Of a stretch of 64,000 bases of DNA, positions 15,980 to 24,473 are shown one piece after another; the first letter of the stretch is position 1; every line of letters begins with the position of its first letter. The position numbers and the translations under genes are program-made. This DNA is from Neoroseomonas soli (GTDB lineage: Bacteria > Pseudomonadota > Alphaproteobacteria > Acetobacterales > Acetobacteraceae): the NCBI RefSeq assembly GCF_018129065.1, contig NZ_JAAEDM010000010.1:29650-93649 (forward strand). Reading direction: 5' to 3'. Under the pieces are notes generated by a model. It had not been told where the DNA came from. It did no database searches and was given only the letters and a program-made list of their open reading frames with translations.

Positions 15980-16129
15980 ATGCACGCCAAGGCATACATC
16001 GATCGCGCGTACACAAATCACCGAACTCTCTGCTGTGAGGCTGCCCTCTCCTTCGCTAGAATTTCCTGCGAGATCGGGCGCGCGCATAGAGCGGCAGGTC
16101 GTCCGTCTCTTGCGCGCGGAGGACGTGCC

Positions 16130-17434
16130 ATGTTGAGCGACCGCTACGGGCTGTCCATGTCCACGACGTCGCAGGCATCCCGAGACTTCTACGCCGAGGG
16201 CTGCGACTGCCTTCTCCGCCTCTATCCGGGCGCCCTCGCCGCTTTCGAGCAGGCGATCGAGAGTGACCCAGATTTTGCCCTCCCTCACGCGGCGCGGGCA
16301 CGCGTGCTGCAACTGGGCGGCGACATGCCCGGCGCGCAGGCGGCCGCGGCGAGGGCCGCGGAACTGGCCGCCACCCAGTCGGAGCGGGAGAACAGCCACG
16401 CCGCCGTCTTCGTCCATCTGGTGAACGGGCGCTCCGCTGCGGCGCTCGATGCCGTCCGCGCCCATGTCGCGCAATGGCCGCGCGATGCGCTTGTCGCGAG
16501 CACGGCGGCGAACCAGACCGGGTTGATCGGCACCTGCGGCCGTGCGGGTCGCGAACAGGAGCAACTGGATTTCCTCGCCGCGCTGGCTCCGCACTACGAG
16601 GACGATTGGTGGCTCGACAGCCACTATGCGCTGGCGCTGTCGGAACTCGGCCATTGGGCCGAGGCGCGCAGGCGGGTCGAGCGCTCCCTCGCCCGGCAGC
16701 CCCGCAATGCCGCCGCCGCGCATTCGATGGCGCATCTCCAGTACGAGACTGGCGAGCCGGAAGCCTCCATCAACTTCCTGTACGGATGGCTGGCAGAATA
16801 TCCGCGGAACGGTGCCTTCCGGGGTCACCTCAGCTGGCATCTTGCCCTTGCGCTGTTGGGCGAGCAGCGCGTCGAGGAAGGCTTTGCGCTCTTCGAGGAT
16901 GCTTTCGCGGCGGAGGAGTACCCCGGCCCGAAGGTTGTCAAGCTCATGGACGCTGCATCCTATCTGTGGCGGGTGGAGCTGGCAGGGCATGCGCGGAACG
17001 AGGCCCTCTGGCGGCGTGTGCACGAATTCGCGCACCAGACTTTTCCGCGTCCTGGGATGGCCTATGCGGACTGGCACGTCGCACTGGCGGATGCCGTTGC
17101 CGGTGATGCTGAGGCGGCGGAGGCTCGTGCGCAGGAACTGTCGGCCCTCGCTGAGGCCGGGCGGTATCCGGCAGGTCCCGGCATGGCTGCGATCGCGCGC
17201 GCGGTCGCGGCATTCGAGCGCAAGGACTATGCCGCTGCAATCGCCGCGCTCGAGCCAGTATTGCCGGAGCGCGAACGCTTCTCGGGCAGCCGCGCTCAAC
17301 TCGATCTGCTCGAGTTCACACTGCTCAAGGCGTATCTCGACTCAGGTCGGTTGGAGGAAGCGCGTCGACTGCTGACTACACGTCGGCCCGGCCCAAGGGG
17401 GGTCCCGGTGGCCGGCGCTGAGACCCTGCATTGA
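16130..17434 (+). CDS. TPR-repeat protein resembling the TTC38 family, probable phage cargo
   Basis: A 434-residue helical protein. I use the ATG at 16130 because GCGGAGGAC lies at good distance; the open frame upstream has no such site. The sequence reads as tetratricopeptide repeats: AALAAFEQAIESDPDFALPHAARAR near the N-terminus, LALSELGHWAEARRRVERSLARQPRNAAAAH in the middle, and FLYGWLAEYPRNGAFRGHLSWHLALALL. The pattern matches TTC38-like proteins, whose biochemical role is unsettled. It has a 150-bp leader and is not coupled to the methyltransferases. It is not an obvious phage function, so it is best seen as acquired cargo. Confidence 0.75.
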   Translation: MLSDRYGLSMSTTSQASRDFYAEGCDCLLRLYPGALAAFEQAIESDPDFALPHAARARVLQLGGDMPGAQAAAARAAELAATQSERENSHAAVFVHLVNGRSAAALDAVRAHVAQWPRDALVASTAANQTGLIGTCGRAGREQEQLDFLAALAPHYEDDWWLDSHYALALSELGHWAEARRRVERSLARQPRNAAAAHSMAHLQYETGEPEASINFLYGWLAEYPRNGAFRGHLSWHLALALLGEQRVEEGFALFEDAFAAEEYPGPKVVKLMDAASYLWRVELAGHARNEALWRRVHEFAHQTFPRPGMAYADWHVALADAVAGDAEAAEARAQELSALAEAGRYPAGPGMAAIARAVAAFERKDYAAAIAALEPVLPERERFSGSRAQLDLLEFTLLKAYLDSGRLEEARRLLTTRRPGPRGVPVAGAETLH

Positions 17435-17538
17435 TCCGGCGCGATCGATTGGACAACGGAATCGGCACCCATCACACACGCAATGCGCCAGGAAGCAAAC
17501 TTCCCGGCGCACGCATCGCTCTCCGAACAAGCGAGCCG

Positions 17539-18429
17539 CTATTGGGAGACTCGATAGACGCTGTAGGATCCGCGGGCGCCCTCCTTGTTCGGCCCGACCT
17601 GGCGGACGCGCTCCATCACCTGCACCTCGATCCCTTGCCGCTTCTTCAGGCCGGCGAAGAACCCGCGGACCGTGTGCTGCTGCCAGCCCGTCGCCTCGCA
17701 GATCTGCGCGATGGTCGCGCCCTCCTCGCGGCGGAGCATGGCCAGCACCGTCTCCTGCTTCGTGCCCTCGCGCGGCTTGCGCGGCGCACCCGCCTCGCGT
17801 TTGGGTCCGCCCGGCTTCGTGGCCAGCGCGACGCGCAGGGCGTCGATCGCGCTCGGCAGGGCAGTGCGCTGGTTTGCTTCGTCGTCCCAGACGTCGAGAA
17901 TGCGCTGCGCGACCTCCCGCAGCGTGACACTGCGCGCCTGGCGCGGGGTTGCGAGCGCCTGGTCCAGTAGCGCCACGTCCTCCCTACGGGCGGGGTAGAG
18001 GGCGGCCTCAGCATTCGCCGCGGGGGTGTCCTGCGGCAGGGCGTCCTTCCCGCCCGTCGGCGCCGTGTCGGCAACCGTGGCAGGCTCAGCGACCTCCTCG
18101 CCGCCGTCGATCAGGCGGGGATCCACCCCGTTGCGCTCGTCGCGCGGGCGGGTGTCCTCGACCTCCTCCGCCACGCCCTCCGGCGTGACGCCGATGGCGC
18201 GCAGCCCGGCCTCGGTGATGCGCAGCAGGCGGGTCCGGCCGTCGATCTGCCAGGCGTCCCGCGCGTTATAGGCGCTGGCGTGCTCGTCACTGACAAACCC
18301 CTGCTTGATCAGGGCCTTCGCCACCGTCTGCCGCGCCGCGGCGGGCAGGCGCTCGGGCGGGATGGCCAGCCGGTCGTCGCGCTGGCTCGCCTGGCTGAGG
18401 ATGATGCGCTGGGTATCGGAGAGCTTCAT
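17539..18429 (-). CDS. DUF3489-domain regulator-like phage protein
   Basis: A 296-residue reverse-strand protein. The N-terminal 85 residues look like a winged-helix segment (LSDTQRIILSQASQRDDRLAIPPERL). A long acidic, proline-rich linker follows. The C-terminal 75 residues are a DUF3489 domain (GTKQETVLAMLRREEGATIAQICEATGWQQHTVRGFFAGLKKR), an HTH-like fold ending in a beta hairpin (GSYSVYRV). DUF3489 proteins commonly accompany DUF2924 and recombinase genes in alphaproteobacterial mobile DNA. Two possible DNA-binding domains and its placement just before the late genes suggest a regulator of the lytic programme, which is unproven. Confidence 0.75.
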   Translation of the reverse strand: MKLSDTQRIILSQASQRDDRLAIPPERLPAAARQTVAKALIKQGFVSDEHASAYNARDAWQIDGRTRLLRITEAGLRAIGVTPEGVAEEVEDTRPRDERNGVDPRLIDGGEEVAEPATVADTAPTGGKDALPQDTPAANAEAALYPARREDVALLDQALATPRQARSVTLREVAQRILDVWDDEANQRTALPSAIDALRVALATKPGGPKREAGAPRKPREGTKQETVLAMLRREEGATIAQICEATGWQQHTVRGFFAGLKKRQGIEVQVMERVRQVGPNKEGARGSYSVYRVSQ

Positions 18430-18604
18430 TTCGGGGCTCCTGGTTCGGCACCCGAGGATCCGGGTGCTACGGCCCCGAGCCCCGTGCGGGGCGATGCTGC
18501 GCCGGTCTGCGGCGCGTGACGCATGCTTCGCGCTGCGGCGGGGGCTGAGCCAAGCGCCATCGGCGCTGCGTTGATGGCGTTGTTCGAGGGATTCCGATCA
18601 CATC
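18430..18604. promoter_or_regulatory. Divergent gap before the terminase genes; likely cos/late-promoter region
   Basis: A 175-bp noncoding stretch. It contains the perfect hairpin GCACCCG-AGGATC-CGGGTGC at 18448-18467 and a CCCCG-TG-CGGGG palindrome at 18479-18490. The terminase pair downstream is of the lambda Nu1/A kind, and those enzymes cut at a cos site just before the small-subunit gene. The cos site is therefore expected here, but no exact site can be assigned from sequence alone. Confidence 0.4.
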
Positions 18605-19186
18605 ATGATCGCCACCGCGCCGCCGGGCCGCGTGGCCTCGCAGCGCGAGGTGGCGCGCCGCCTCGGCATCTCCCATACGGCCCTGCAGAAGGCGCAGCGC
18701 GCCGGCCGCATCGCCCCCGAGGCCGATGGCGCCTGGGACGTCCAGAAGGTCCGGGCACGGCTGGCGGACAGCAGCGATCCCGTCAGGAAGACGGCGACGC
18801 TCGTGCAGCAAAAGCCGGCACCATCTCGGCCAGCAGCGCCACGGCCGCCTGTCGCACCGATGCCGCAGGCAGCTGATCCGCTGCCGCGCGCCGCCCAGAA
18901 CACGTTCCACGACGCCCGCACGGCAAACGAGGTGCTGAAGGCGCAAGAGCGCCGGCTGCGGCTCGACGAGCGCAAGGGCAAGCTGGTCGACAAGGCCCGG
19001 GCGCTGCTGCTGGTGCACCGCCTCGCCAAGGAGGAGCGCGACGCCATCCTCGCCTGGCCCGCCCGGGTCGCCGCCGAGATGGCGGCCGAGCTCGGCGTCG
19101 ATGTGCATCGGCTGCAGACCATGATGGACAGCCGGCTGCGCCAGCATCTCGCCGCCCGCCACGATGTCCGCGTGCAGGTGTCGTGA
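18605..19186 (+). CDS. Terminase small subunit, lambda Nu1-like
   Basis: A 193-residue protein with an N-terminal winged-helix/HTH segment (VASQREVARRLGISHTALQKAQRAGRI) that would bind the packaging site. A proline-rich linker follows, then a charged C-terminal helix pair (NEVLKAQERRLRLDERKGKLVDKARA) that would contact the large subunit. This domain order is that of gpNu1. It lies directly before the large terminase gene, overlapping it (TGATG). It initiates DNA packaging into proheads. Sequence identity to Nu1 is not claimed; the call is by layout and position. Confidence 0.8.
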   Translation: MIATAPPGRVASQREVARRLGISHTALQKAQRAGRIAPEADGAWDVQKVRARLADSSDPVRKTATLVQQKPAPSRPAAPRPPVAPMPQAADPLPRAAQNTFHDARTANEVLKAQERRLRLDERKGKLVDKARALLLVHRLAKEERDAILAWPARVAAEMAAELGVDVHRLQTMMDSRLRQHLAARHDVRVQVS

Positions 19187-21144
19187 TGGCGGGCGAGCAT
19201 TTGCTGGAGGAACTCGGCCGCTTCGACGGCGACGCCGAGATCCTGCAGGCCTGGCGCGACGGCATGGCACCCGAGCCGGCTCTGCTGGTCTCGGAATGGG
19301 CCGACCGCCACCGCCTGCTCGGCTCGCGAGGTTCCGCCGAGCCGGGACCCTGGCGCACCGCGCGCACGCCCTATCTGCGTGAGATCATGGACGCGCTGTC
19401 GCCGGCGCATCCGGCGCGGCGGGTGGTGTTCATGAAAGGTGCCCAGGTCGGCGGCACCGAGTGCGGCAATAACTGGATTGGCTACGTCATCCACCACGCC
19501 CCCGGGCCGATGCTCGCGGTGCAGCCGACCACCGAACTGGCCAAGCGCTTCTCGGACCAGCGCATCGACCCACTGGTCGAGGAAACGCCGGCCATCCGCG
19601 AACGGGTCGCGCCCGCGCGGTCACGGGACAGCGGCAATCGCCAGCTCAGCAAGGAGTTCCCCGGCGGCCAGCTGGTGATGACCGGCGCGAACAGCGCGGT
19701 CGGCCTGCGCTCCATGTCGGCGCGCTTCCTGTTCCTCGACGAGATCGATGCCTATCCCGGCGATGTCGAGGGCGAGGGCGACCCGATCGCGCTGGCCGAG
19801 GCCCGGGCGCGGACCTTCGGCTGGCGGCGAAAGGTGCTGCTGGTCTCGACGCCCACGATCGCCGGCCTGTCGCGCATCGAGCGCGAATACCTGGCGTCCG
19901 ACCAGCGGCGCTACTTCGTGCCGTGCCCGCATTGCGGGGTGATGCAGTGGCTGCGCTTCGAGCGGCTAGTCTGGGATGAGGGCCAGCCAGAGACGGCGCG
20001 CTATCTCTGCGAGGCCTGCGACCAGGCGATCGGGGAGCAGCACAAGGCGGCGATGCTGGCCGGCGGGGCCTGGCGAGCGACCGCGGAGCCCACCGATCCC
20101 CACGCGGTCGGCTTCCACATCTCGGCGCTCTATTCGCCGCCCGGCTGGATGCCCTGGTCGGAAATCGCCCGGCTCTGGCTCGCCGCGCAGGGCGACGACC
20201 GGGCGATCAAGACCTTCCGCAACACCGTCCTCGGCGAGACTTGGCAGGAGGCGGGCGAGGCGCCGGACTGGCAGCGGCTCTATGACCGCCGTGAGCATTG
20301 GCCGGTTGGCACGGTGCCGATGGGCGGGTTGCTGCTGACCGCCGGCGTCGACGTGCAGCGCGACCGCCTCGAGGCCAGCATCTGGGCCTGGGGGCAGGAC
20401 CGCCAGTCCTGGCTGGTCGAGCACCGCGCCCTCGCGGGGAACCCGTTCGAGGCGGCGCTGTGGGAGGAGTTGCGGCGGCTGCTGGGCGAGACCTGGCGGC
20501 ATGCCTCGGGCCACCGCTTGCCGATCGCCATGGCGGCGATCGACAGCGGCGACGGCATGACCACCGCCGAGGTCTACACCTTCGTCCGGCGCGCCGGGGC
20601 CGGCCGCGCCATCGCGGTCAAAGGTCAGGACGGGCTGCGCGCCGCGGTCGGCCAGCCGGCGGCCACCGAGGTGCGGCGCAACGGGCGCAAGCTCGGCGGG
20701 CTCAAGGTCTGGCCGGTGGGCTCGTCCTTTCTCAAGGCCGAGACCTATGGCTGGCTCAAGCTCGATCGCCCCACTGAGGAGAGTGAGGATCCCTTCCCCG
20801 CCGGCTTCGTACACCTGCCTGTCCATGCCGCCGGTGAGGAATTCTGTCGGCAGCTGACGGCCGAGCAGCTGGTTGCGCGGGCCGGGCGGAACGGCTTTCG
20901 CCGGCTCGAATGGGTCAAAACCCGCGAACGTAATGAGGCGCTGGACTGCCGCGTCTATGCGCGCGCCGCCGCGGCCGCCCTCGGGATGGATGGCTGGGGC
21001 GAAGGTCGCTGGGCACGGATGGCAGATGCGCTGTCTCTGCCCGCCGACGAACCATCCTCCGCAGCGGCGCAGGCATCGTCCGCCGCTGTACCGCCGACCC
21101 GCCCTCGCGCCTGGCTTGCCCCGCGTGGCGGCTGGCTGCGCTGA
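19186..21144 (+). CDS. Terminase large subunit, lambda gpA (GpA) family
   Basis: A 652-residue packaging motor and nuclease. The Walker A-like motif is GAQVGGTE at 85-92 and Walker B is FLFLDE at 181-186, followed by DAYPGDVEGEGDP, which is typical of the phage GpA family. A cysteine-rich insertion (CPHCGVMQWL and CEACD, near residues 245-280) probably binds zinc. The C-terminal nuclease part contains VDVQRDRLE and AAIDSGDGM, with aspartates expected of an RNase H-type active site. The GTG one codon earlier is possible; the ATG at 19186 is preferred. Membership predicts a cos-type packaging strategy. Confidence 0.93.
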   Translation: MAGEHLLEELGRFDGDAEILQAWRDGMAPEPALLVSEWADRHRLLGSRGSAEPGPWRTARTPYLREIMDALSPAHPARRVVFMKGAQVGGTECGNNWIGYVIHHAPGPMLAVQPTTELAKRFSDQRIDPLVEETPAIRERVAPARSRDSGNRQLSKEFPGGQLVMTGANSAVGLRSMSARFLFLDEIDAYPGDVEGEGDPIALAEARARTFGWRRKVLLVSTPTIAGLSRIEREYLASDQRRYFVPCPHCGVMQWLRFERLVWDEGQPETARYLCEACDQAIGEQHKAAMLAGGAWRATAEPTDPHAVGFHISALYSPPGWMPWSEIARLWLAAQGDDRAIKTFRNTVLGETWQEAGEAPDWQRLYDRREHWPVGTVPMGGLLLTAGVDVQRDRLEASIWAWGQDRQSWLVEHRALAGNPFEAALWEELRRLLGETWRHASGHRLPIAMAAIDSGDGMTTAEVYTFVRRAGAGRAIAVKGQDGLRAAVGQPAATEVRRNGRKLGGLKVWPVGSSFLKAETYGWLKLDRPTEESEDPFPAGFVHLPVHAAGEEFCRQLTAEQLVARAGRNGFRRLEWVKTRERNEALDCRVYARAAAAALGMDGWGEGRWARMADALSLPADEPSSAAAQASSAAVPPTRPRAWLAPRGGWLR

Positions 21145-21158
21145 CACTGGAGATCTCC

Positions 21159-21512
21159 ATGACCGCCACCATCCCGGTGCGCACCAGCATCGCCGCCGGC
21201 CAGGTGCTGAGCGGACCCGTCGCGAGCGTCGGCTATGGCGTCTGCCTGCTGCTGCTGCCCGCCGCCTGGACCGACGCGCCGCTCACTTTGCAGGGCTCGC
21301 TGGACGAGGGTGAGCCCACCTTTTGGGCCGATCTCTACGACCATCTTGGCAACGAGGTGGTGCTGACGGTCGCCGCCGGCCGCGCGCTCACCCTGCCACC
21401 GACGCTGCTGCTCGGCTGGCGCTGGCTGCGCCTGCGCTCCGGCCTCGCCGCCGCGCCGGTGAACCAGGCGGCGGAGCGCCTGCTCACCCTCGGCATCCGG
21501 CCGCTCGCATGA
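21159..21512 (+). CDS. Phage structural-region protein of unknown function (117 aa)
   Basis: A strand-rich 117-residue protein (GPVASVGYGVCLLLLPAAW, LTLQGSLDEGEPTFWADLYD, EVVLTVAAGRALTLPPTLLLGWRWLRLRSG). The content looks like a beta-sandwich and could be a small head or decoration protein. Similar small genes sit between terminase and portal in related phages. Its stop overlaps the next start (ATGA). Confidence 0.65.
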   Translation: MTATIPVRTSIAAGQVLSGPVASVGYGVCLLLLPAAWTDAPLTLQGSLDEGEPTFWADLYDHLGNEVVLTVAAGRALTLPPTLLLGWRWLRLRSGLAAAPVNQAAERLLTLGIRPLA

Positions 21513-22114
21513 CCGCACTGTTCCAGCACTACCTGCCCCCGGCGCCGACGATGCTGCCCTATGTGTCGGGGCGCTTCTACGCCTCGCAGCATGCGCGCGC
21601 GGTCGGCGGCGCCGTCGCGATGACGGCGAACCGGCTCTACTGCGTCCCCTACGTGCTGGCCCGGCCCGGGCTGTTCTCGGCCATGGCGGTGAGCATCACC
21701 ACCGGCGCCGCGGGCGTCCTGCGCATGGCGCTGGCCGCCGACAATGGTGCCGGGCGGCCGGGGGGCGTCGTCGAGGAGCCGGTGGTGGACGCCGACACGA
21801 CCGCGGTCGGTAGTGCGATCTGTCCATTTGCGCAGCCGCGCTGGATCCCGGCCGGGATCTGGTGGCTGCTGCTGTGCTTCTCGGGGGCGCCCTCGGTGCG
21901 CGGCACCAGCACGCAGGCGTTCAGCGGGGGGAACACGCTGCTGCTCGGCTCGTCCGCGGCGGATGGTGGCGCTGGTGGCGGCACCGGGAGCGAGAACGGG
22001 TTCTTCGCGGCGCTGCCGCACCAGACCGGTGTGCCGATCATGCCCAGCCCGCCGGGTGGGCTGTCCTATCTGGCCAACGCAGCGACGCCGCTGCCGACGC
22101 TGCGGGCGGCCTGA
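21509..22114 (+). CDS. Phage structural-region protein of unknown function (201 aa)
   Basis: A 201-residue protein starting at the ATG at 21509, overlapping the previous stop. It has beta-rich segments (AVGGAVAMTANRLYCVPYVL, AMAVSITTGAAGVLRMAL, GIWWLLLCFSG) and a glycine/serine-rich tail near GGAGGGTGSENG. This jelly-roll-like pattern is seen in receptor-binding or decoration proteins, but I recognise no family. It is coupled to the gpW-like gene that follows (TGATG). Confidence 0.65.
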   Translation: MTALFQHYLPPAPTMLPYVSGRFYASQHARAVGGAVAMTANRLYCVPYVLARPGLFSAMAVSITTGAAGVLRMALAADNGAGRPGGVVEEPVVDADTTAVGSAICPFAQPRWIPAGIWWLLLCFSGAPSVRGTSTQAFSGGNTLLLGSSAADGGAGGGTGSENGFFAALPHQTGVPIMPSPPGGLSYLANAATPLPTLRAA

Positions 22115-22350
22115 TGGACCCGACCGTCCTGGCCTGGGCGCTGGCGCAACCGGCCGGCAGCCGCGCGACGGTGCTGGCCGCGGCCTACACCGGTGGCACC
22201 ACGCGCGTGACCTTCGACGGCCGCACCGTGGAGTACCGTAGCCTCGACGAGCTCGGCCGGGCGATTGCGGCGCTGCATGGCGCGGAGAACAGCGCGGCGC
22301 GGCGGCCTTCAATGACGCTGGCAAGCTTCACCCGCGGAGGCAATGCGTGA
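22114..22350 (+). CDS. gpW-like head-tail joining protein
   Basis: A 78-residue protein. After a helix (VLAWALAQPAG) comes the segment TTRVTFDGRTVEYRSLDELGRAIAAL, the beta hairpin plus helix of the gpW family (the lambda counterpart reads DGRRVEFT then a helix). Size and position between terminase and portal match lambda W exactly. It would stabilise the filled head and help form the tail-attachment site. It overlaps the portal start by four bases. Confidence 0.75.
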   Translation: MDPTVLAWALAQPAGSRATVLAAAYTGGTTRVTFDGRTVEYRSLDELGRAIAALHGAENSAARRPSMTLASFTRGGNA

Positions 22351-23834
22351 TCGACCGCATGACCCGCCGCCTCCGCGATGCCTGGTCGGCGCTACGCGGC
22401 TATGCCGCGGCGCAGGACCATCGCGCCTCCGCCTGGGCGCCCTCCGGCGGCAGCGCCAATGCGGAGGTCGGCCTGGCCGCGGCGACAGTCGCGCGCCGTG
22501 CCCGCGATGCCGTCCGCAACGATCCCTACGCGTGCCGCATCGTCGATCTCTGGACTGGTAATGCCGTCGGCGCAGGGATCACGACGCGCTGGCCCGACGA
22601 TGCGCACGGCCGGGTGTGGCAGCGTTGGGCGGAGAGCACCGCCTGCGATGCCGAGGGCCGGCTCGACCTTTATGGCTTGCAGGCGCTGGTGATGCGGGCG
22701 GTGGTCGAAAGCGGCGAATGCTTCGTCCGCTTCCTGATGGTGCCGCCATCGCCTGCCAATCCGATCGGCCTGCGCCTGCAGGTGCTGGAAAGCGACCACC
22801 TCGACACCGCGCGCAATGGCATGGTGGAGGGCGCGCCGACGATCCAGGGCATCGCCCTCGGCGAGGCCGGTGCGCCAATCGGCTACTGGCTGCATCGCGT
22901 CCACCCCGGCGCGGCATGGATCCTGCCCGGCGCGACCTGGCAGAGCAGCGAGCGGATCCCCGCGTCAGAGGTGCTGCACATCTATCGTAAGCGCAGGCCC
23001 GGCCAGTTGCGCGACGTCTCCTGGCTCGCGCCCATCCTCCTTCGCCTGCGCGACCTCGGCGACTACGAGGCCGCGTTGCTGATGAAGGCCAAGATCGAGG
23101 CCTGCCTCGCGGCGGTGGTCACGGAGGAGGGGGACGAGGCGCTGACCGGCGCCGCCGCCGGCCTGCTGCGCGACGCCCAGGGCCGCACCGTCGAGAGCTT
23201 CGAGCCAGGGATGATCCTGTATCGCCGCGGCATGGGCTCGGTTGAGGTGGTGAACCCCTCCGGCGGCGGCTCACATGCCGCCTTCGCCCGCCGTGCGCTC
23301 GAGGCCGCCGCGGTCGGCGCGGGCCTCACCTACGACCAGGTCTCGGGCGACCTGACCCAGGCGAACTACTCCAGCCTGCGCGCCGGCAAGATCGAGTTCC
23401 GCCGGCTCTGCGAGCAGGTCCAGTACGGCATGCTGATCCCGATGATGGTCCGGCCGATCGCGGAGCGCTTCCACGCGCAAGGTGCTCTGCTCGGGCTATG
23501 GGGCGCGGAGATGCCGGGCGGCGTCAGCCACGTCCCGCCGGCGCACGAGATGATCGACCCGCTGAAGGACACCACGGCGCTGATCGCCCAGGTCAGGGCG
23601 GGCTTCGTGCCGCAGCCCGAGGCGGCCGGGGCCTTCGGCTACGACTTCCGCGCCGCGGTGGAGATGATCCGTGAGGCCAACGCGCTGCTCGACGAGGCCG
23701 GCCTCGCGCTCGACACCGATCCGCGCCGGGTCGCGAAATCAGGCGCGGCGCAGGATGCTGCGCAGATCGCGGCCATTGAGATTGCCGCAACAGGTGCCGC
23801 TGCGCCCGCTGGGCAGAACGCTGCGACGTCCTGA
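22347..23834 (+). CDS. Portal protein, lambda family
   Basis: A 495-residue portal forming the dodecameric DNA gate at one prohead vertex. The start is the GTG at 22347; GGAGG at 22336-22340 is six bases before it. Family hallmarks are the N-terminal VRNDPYACRIVDLWTGNAVGAGI, the central SGECFVRFLM and LQVLESDHLD, and SAGDL-type loop GAGLTYDQVSGDLTQANYSSLRAG near residue 330. That loop is highly characteristic of lambda-type portals. The C-terminal 60 residues are alanine-rich. In the lambda order it is followed by the protease gene; here a reverse-strand gene intervenes. Confidence 0.93.
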   Translation: MIDRMTRRLRDAWSALRGYAAAQDHRASAWAPSGGSANAEVGLAAATVARRARDAVRNDPYACRIVDLWTGNAVGAGITTRWPDDAHGRVWQRWAESTACDAEGRLDLYGLQALVMRAVVESGECFVRFLMVPPSPANPIGLRLQVLESDHLDTARNGMVEGAPTIQGIALGEAGAPIGYWLHRVHPGAAWILPGATWQSSERIPASEVLHIYRKRRPGQLRDVSWLAPILLRLRDLGDYEAALLMKAKIEACLAAVVTEEGDEALTGAAAGLLRDAQGRTVESFEPGMILYRRGMGSVEVVNPSGGGSHAAFARRALEAAAVGAGLTYDQVSGDLTQANYSSLRAGKIEFRRLCEQVQYGMLIPMMVRPIAERFHAQGALLGLWGAEMPGGVSHVPPAHEMIDPLKDTTALIAQVRAGFVPQPEAAGAFGYDFRAAVEMIREANALLDEAGLALDTDPRRVAKSGAAQDAAQIAAIEIAATGAAAPAGQNAATS

Positions 23835-23856
23835 GCCGCGCGGCGCAACAGAGGTG

Positions 23857-24330
23857 TTAGCGGGCCTTGCGAGCCGTGCGCTGTGAACGGGCCTTGCCGG
23901 CTGTCCGCGCTGCAGAGGCGGGTGCTTGCGCCTTTCGCTTTGGGCCCGTGCTGCGGCGCTCAGCGCGTGACCGAAGCTGAGCAACGGCCGGTGCAGCTGA
24001 CTTGCGCGGCGTCGCCGCCGCGAGCGGTGTAGGAGCATCCGCGTGCGGTACTGAGCTCGTCGGCAGCGCAACGCGAAATTGTTCAACGTTACCCTCTACC
24101 GCACTGAGTGCGGCAGGCGCTGCTTTGGAGGCGAGTTGCGCCATCCAGGGGGTGGTCCAGAAGCGCATCGCCTGCTTGCTCATCTCAGCGGCCATCGCCG
24201 TCTGCTGGCGGTGCATTTCTCCCATCCAGTAGCCTCGCATGGTGCCTGCGGTCGCATTCGCGGCGCTGAGCCAATGGCTCATGAACGGGTTGGTCAGGAA
24301 CGTCGGGTTCCTTGTCATCGGTTTTCTCAT
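23857..24330 (-). CDS. Phasin-like protein with basic alanine-rich tail, reverse-strand insertion
   Basis: A 157-residue leftward gene lying inside the rightward capsid operon. The first half (PFMSHWLSAANATAGTMRGY then RQQTAMAAEMSKQAMRFWTT) is an amphipathic helix like those of phasins, the proteins that coat polyhydroxyalkanoate granules. The C-terminal 60 residues are rich in alanine, arginine, lysine and proline, like the tails of phasin-type or histone-like proteins. The ATG at 24330 is chosen by resemblance; no strong ribosome site is present. Base composition is less GC-rich than the flanking phage genes. It may be transferred cargo. Confidence 0.55.
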   Translation of the reverse strand: MRKPMTRNPTFLTNPFMSHWLSAANATAGTMRGYWMGEMHRQQTAMAAEMSKQAMRFWTTPWMAQLASKAAPAALSAVEGNVEQFRVALPTSSVPHADAPTPLAAATPRKSAAPAVAQLRSRAERRSTGPKRKAQAPASAARTAGKARSQRTARKAR

Positions 24331-24473
24331 TTGATTGGTGAACACCTTACATGGTGCGCCGCAGCATGAATTGCGACCTCTTGCTGCCCTCGGAAGCTCG
24401 AAAGACGCAGAGCAGCGGCCAAGCGCCAATCGGCTGCTCCGAGACCCGGACGTCATCAAGACAAGGCTGACGA

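Noticed and set aside
15122..17299. 725-residue leftward ORF
   Set aside because: Antisense to the second methyltransferase and the TPR gene; no motif of its own.
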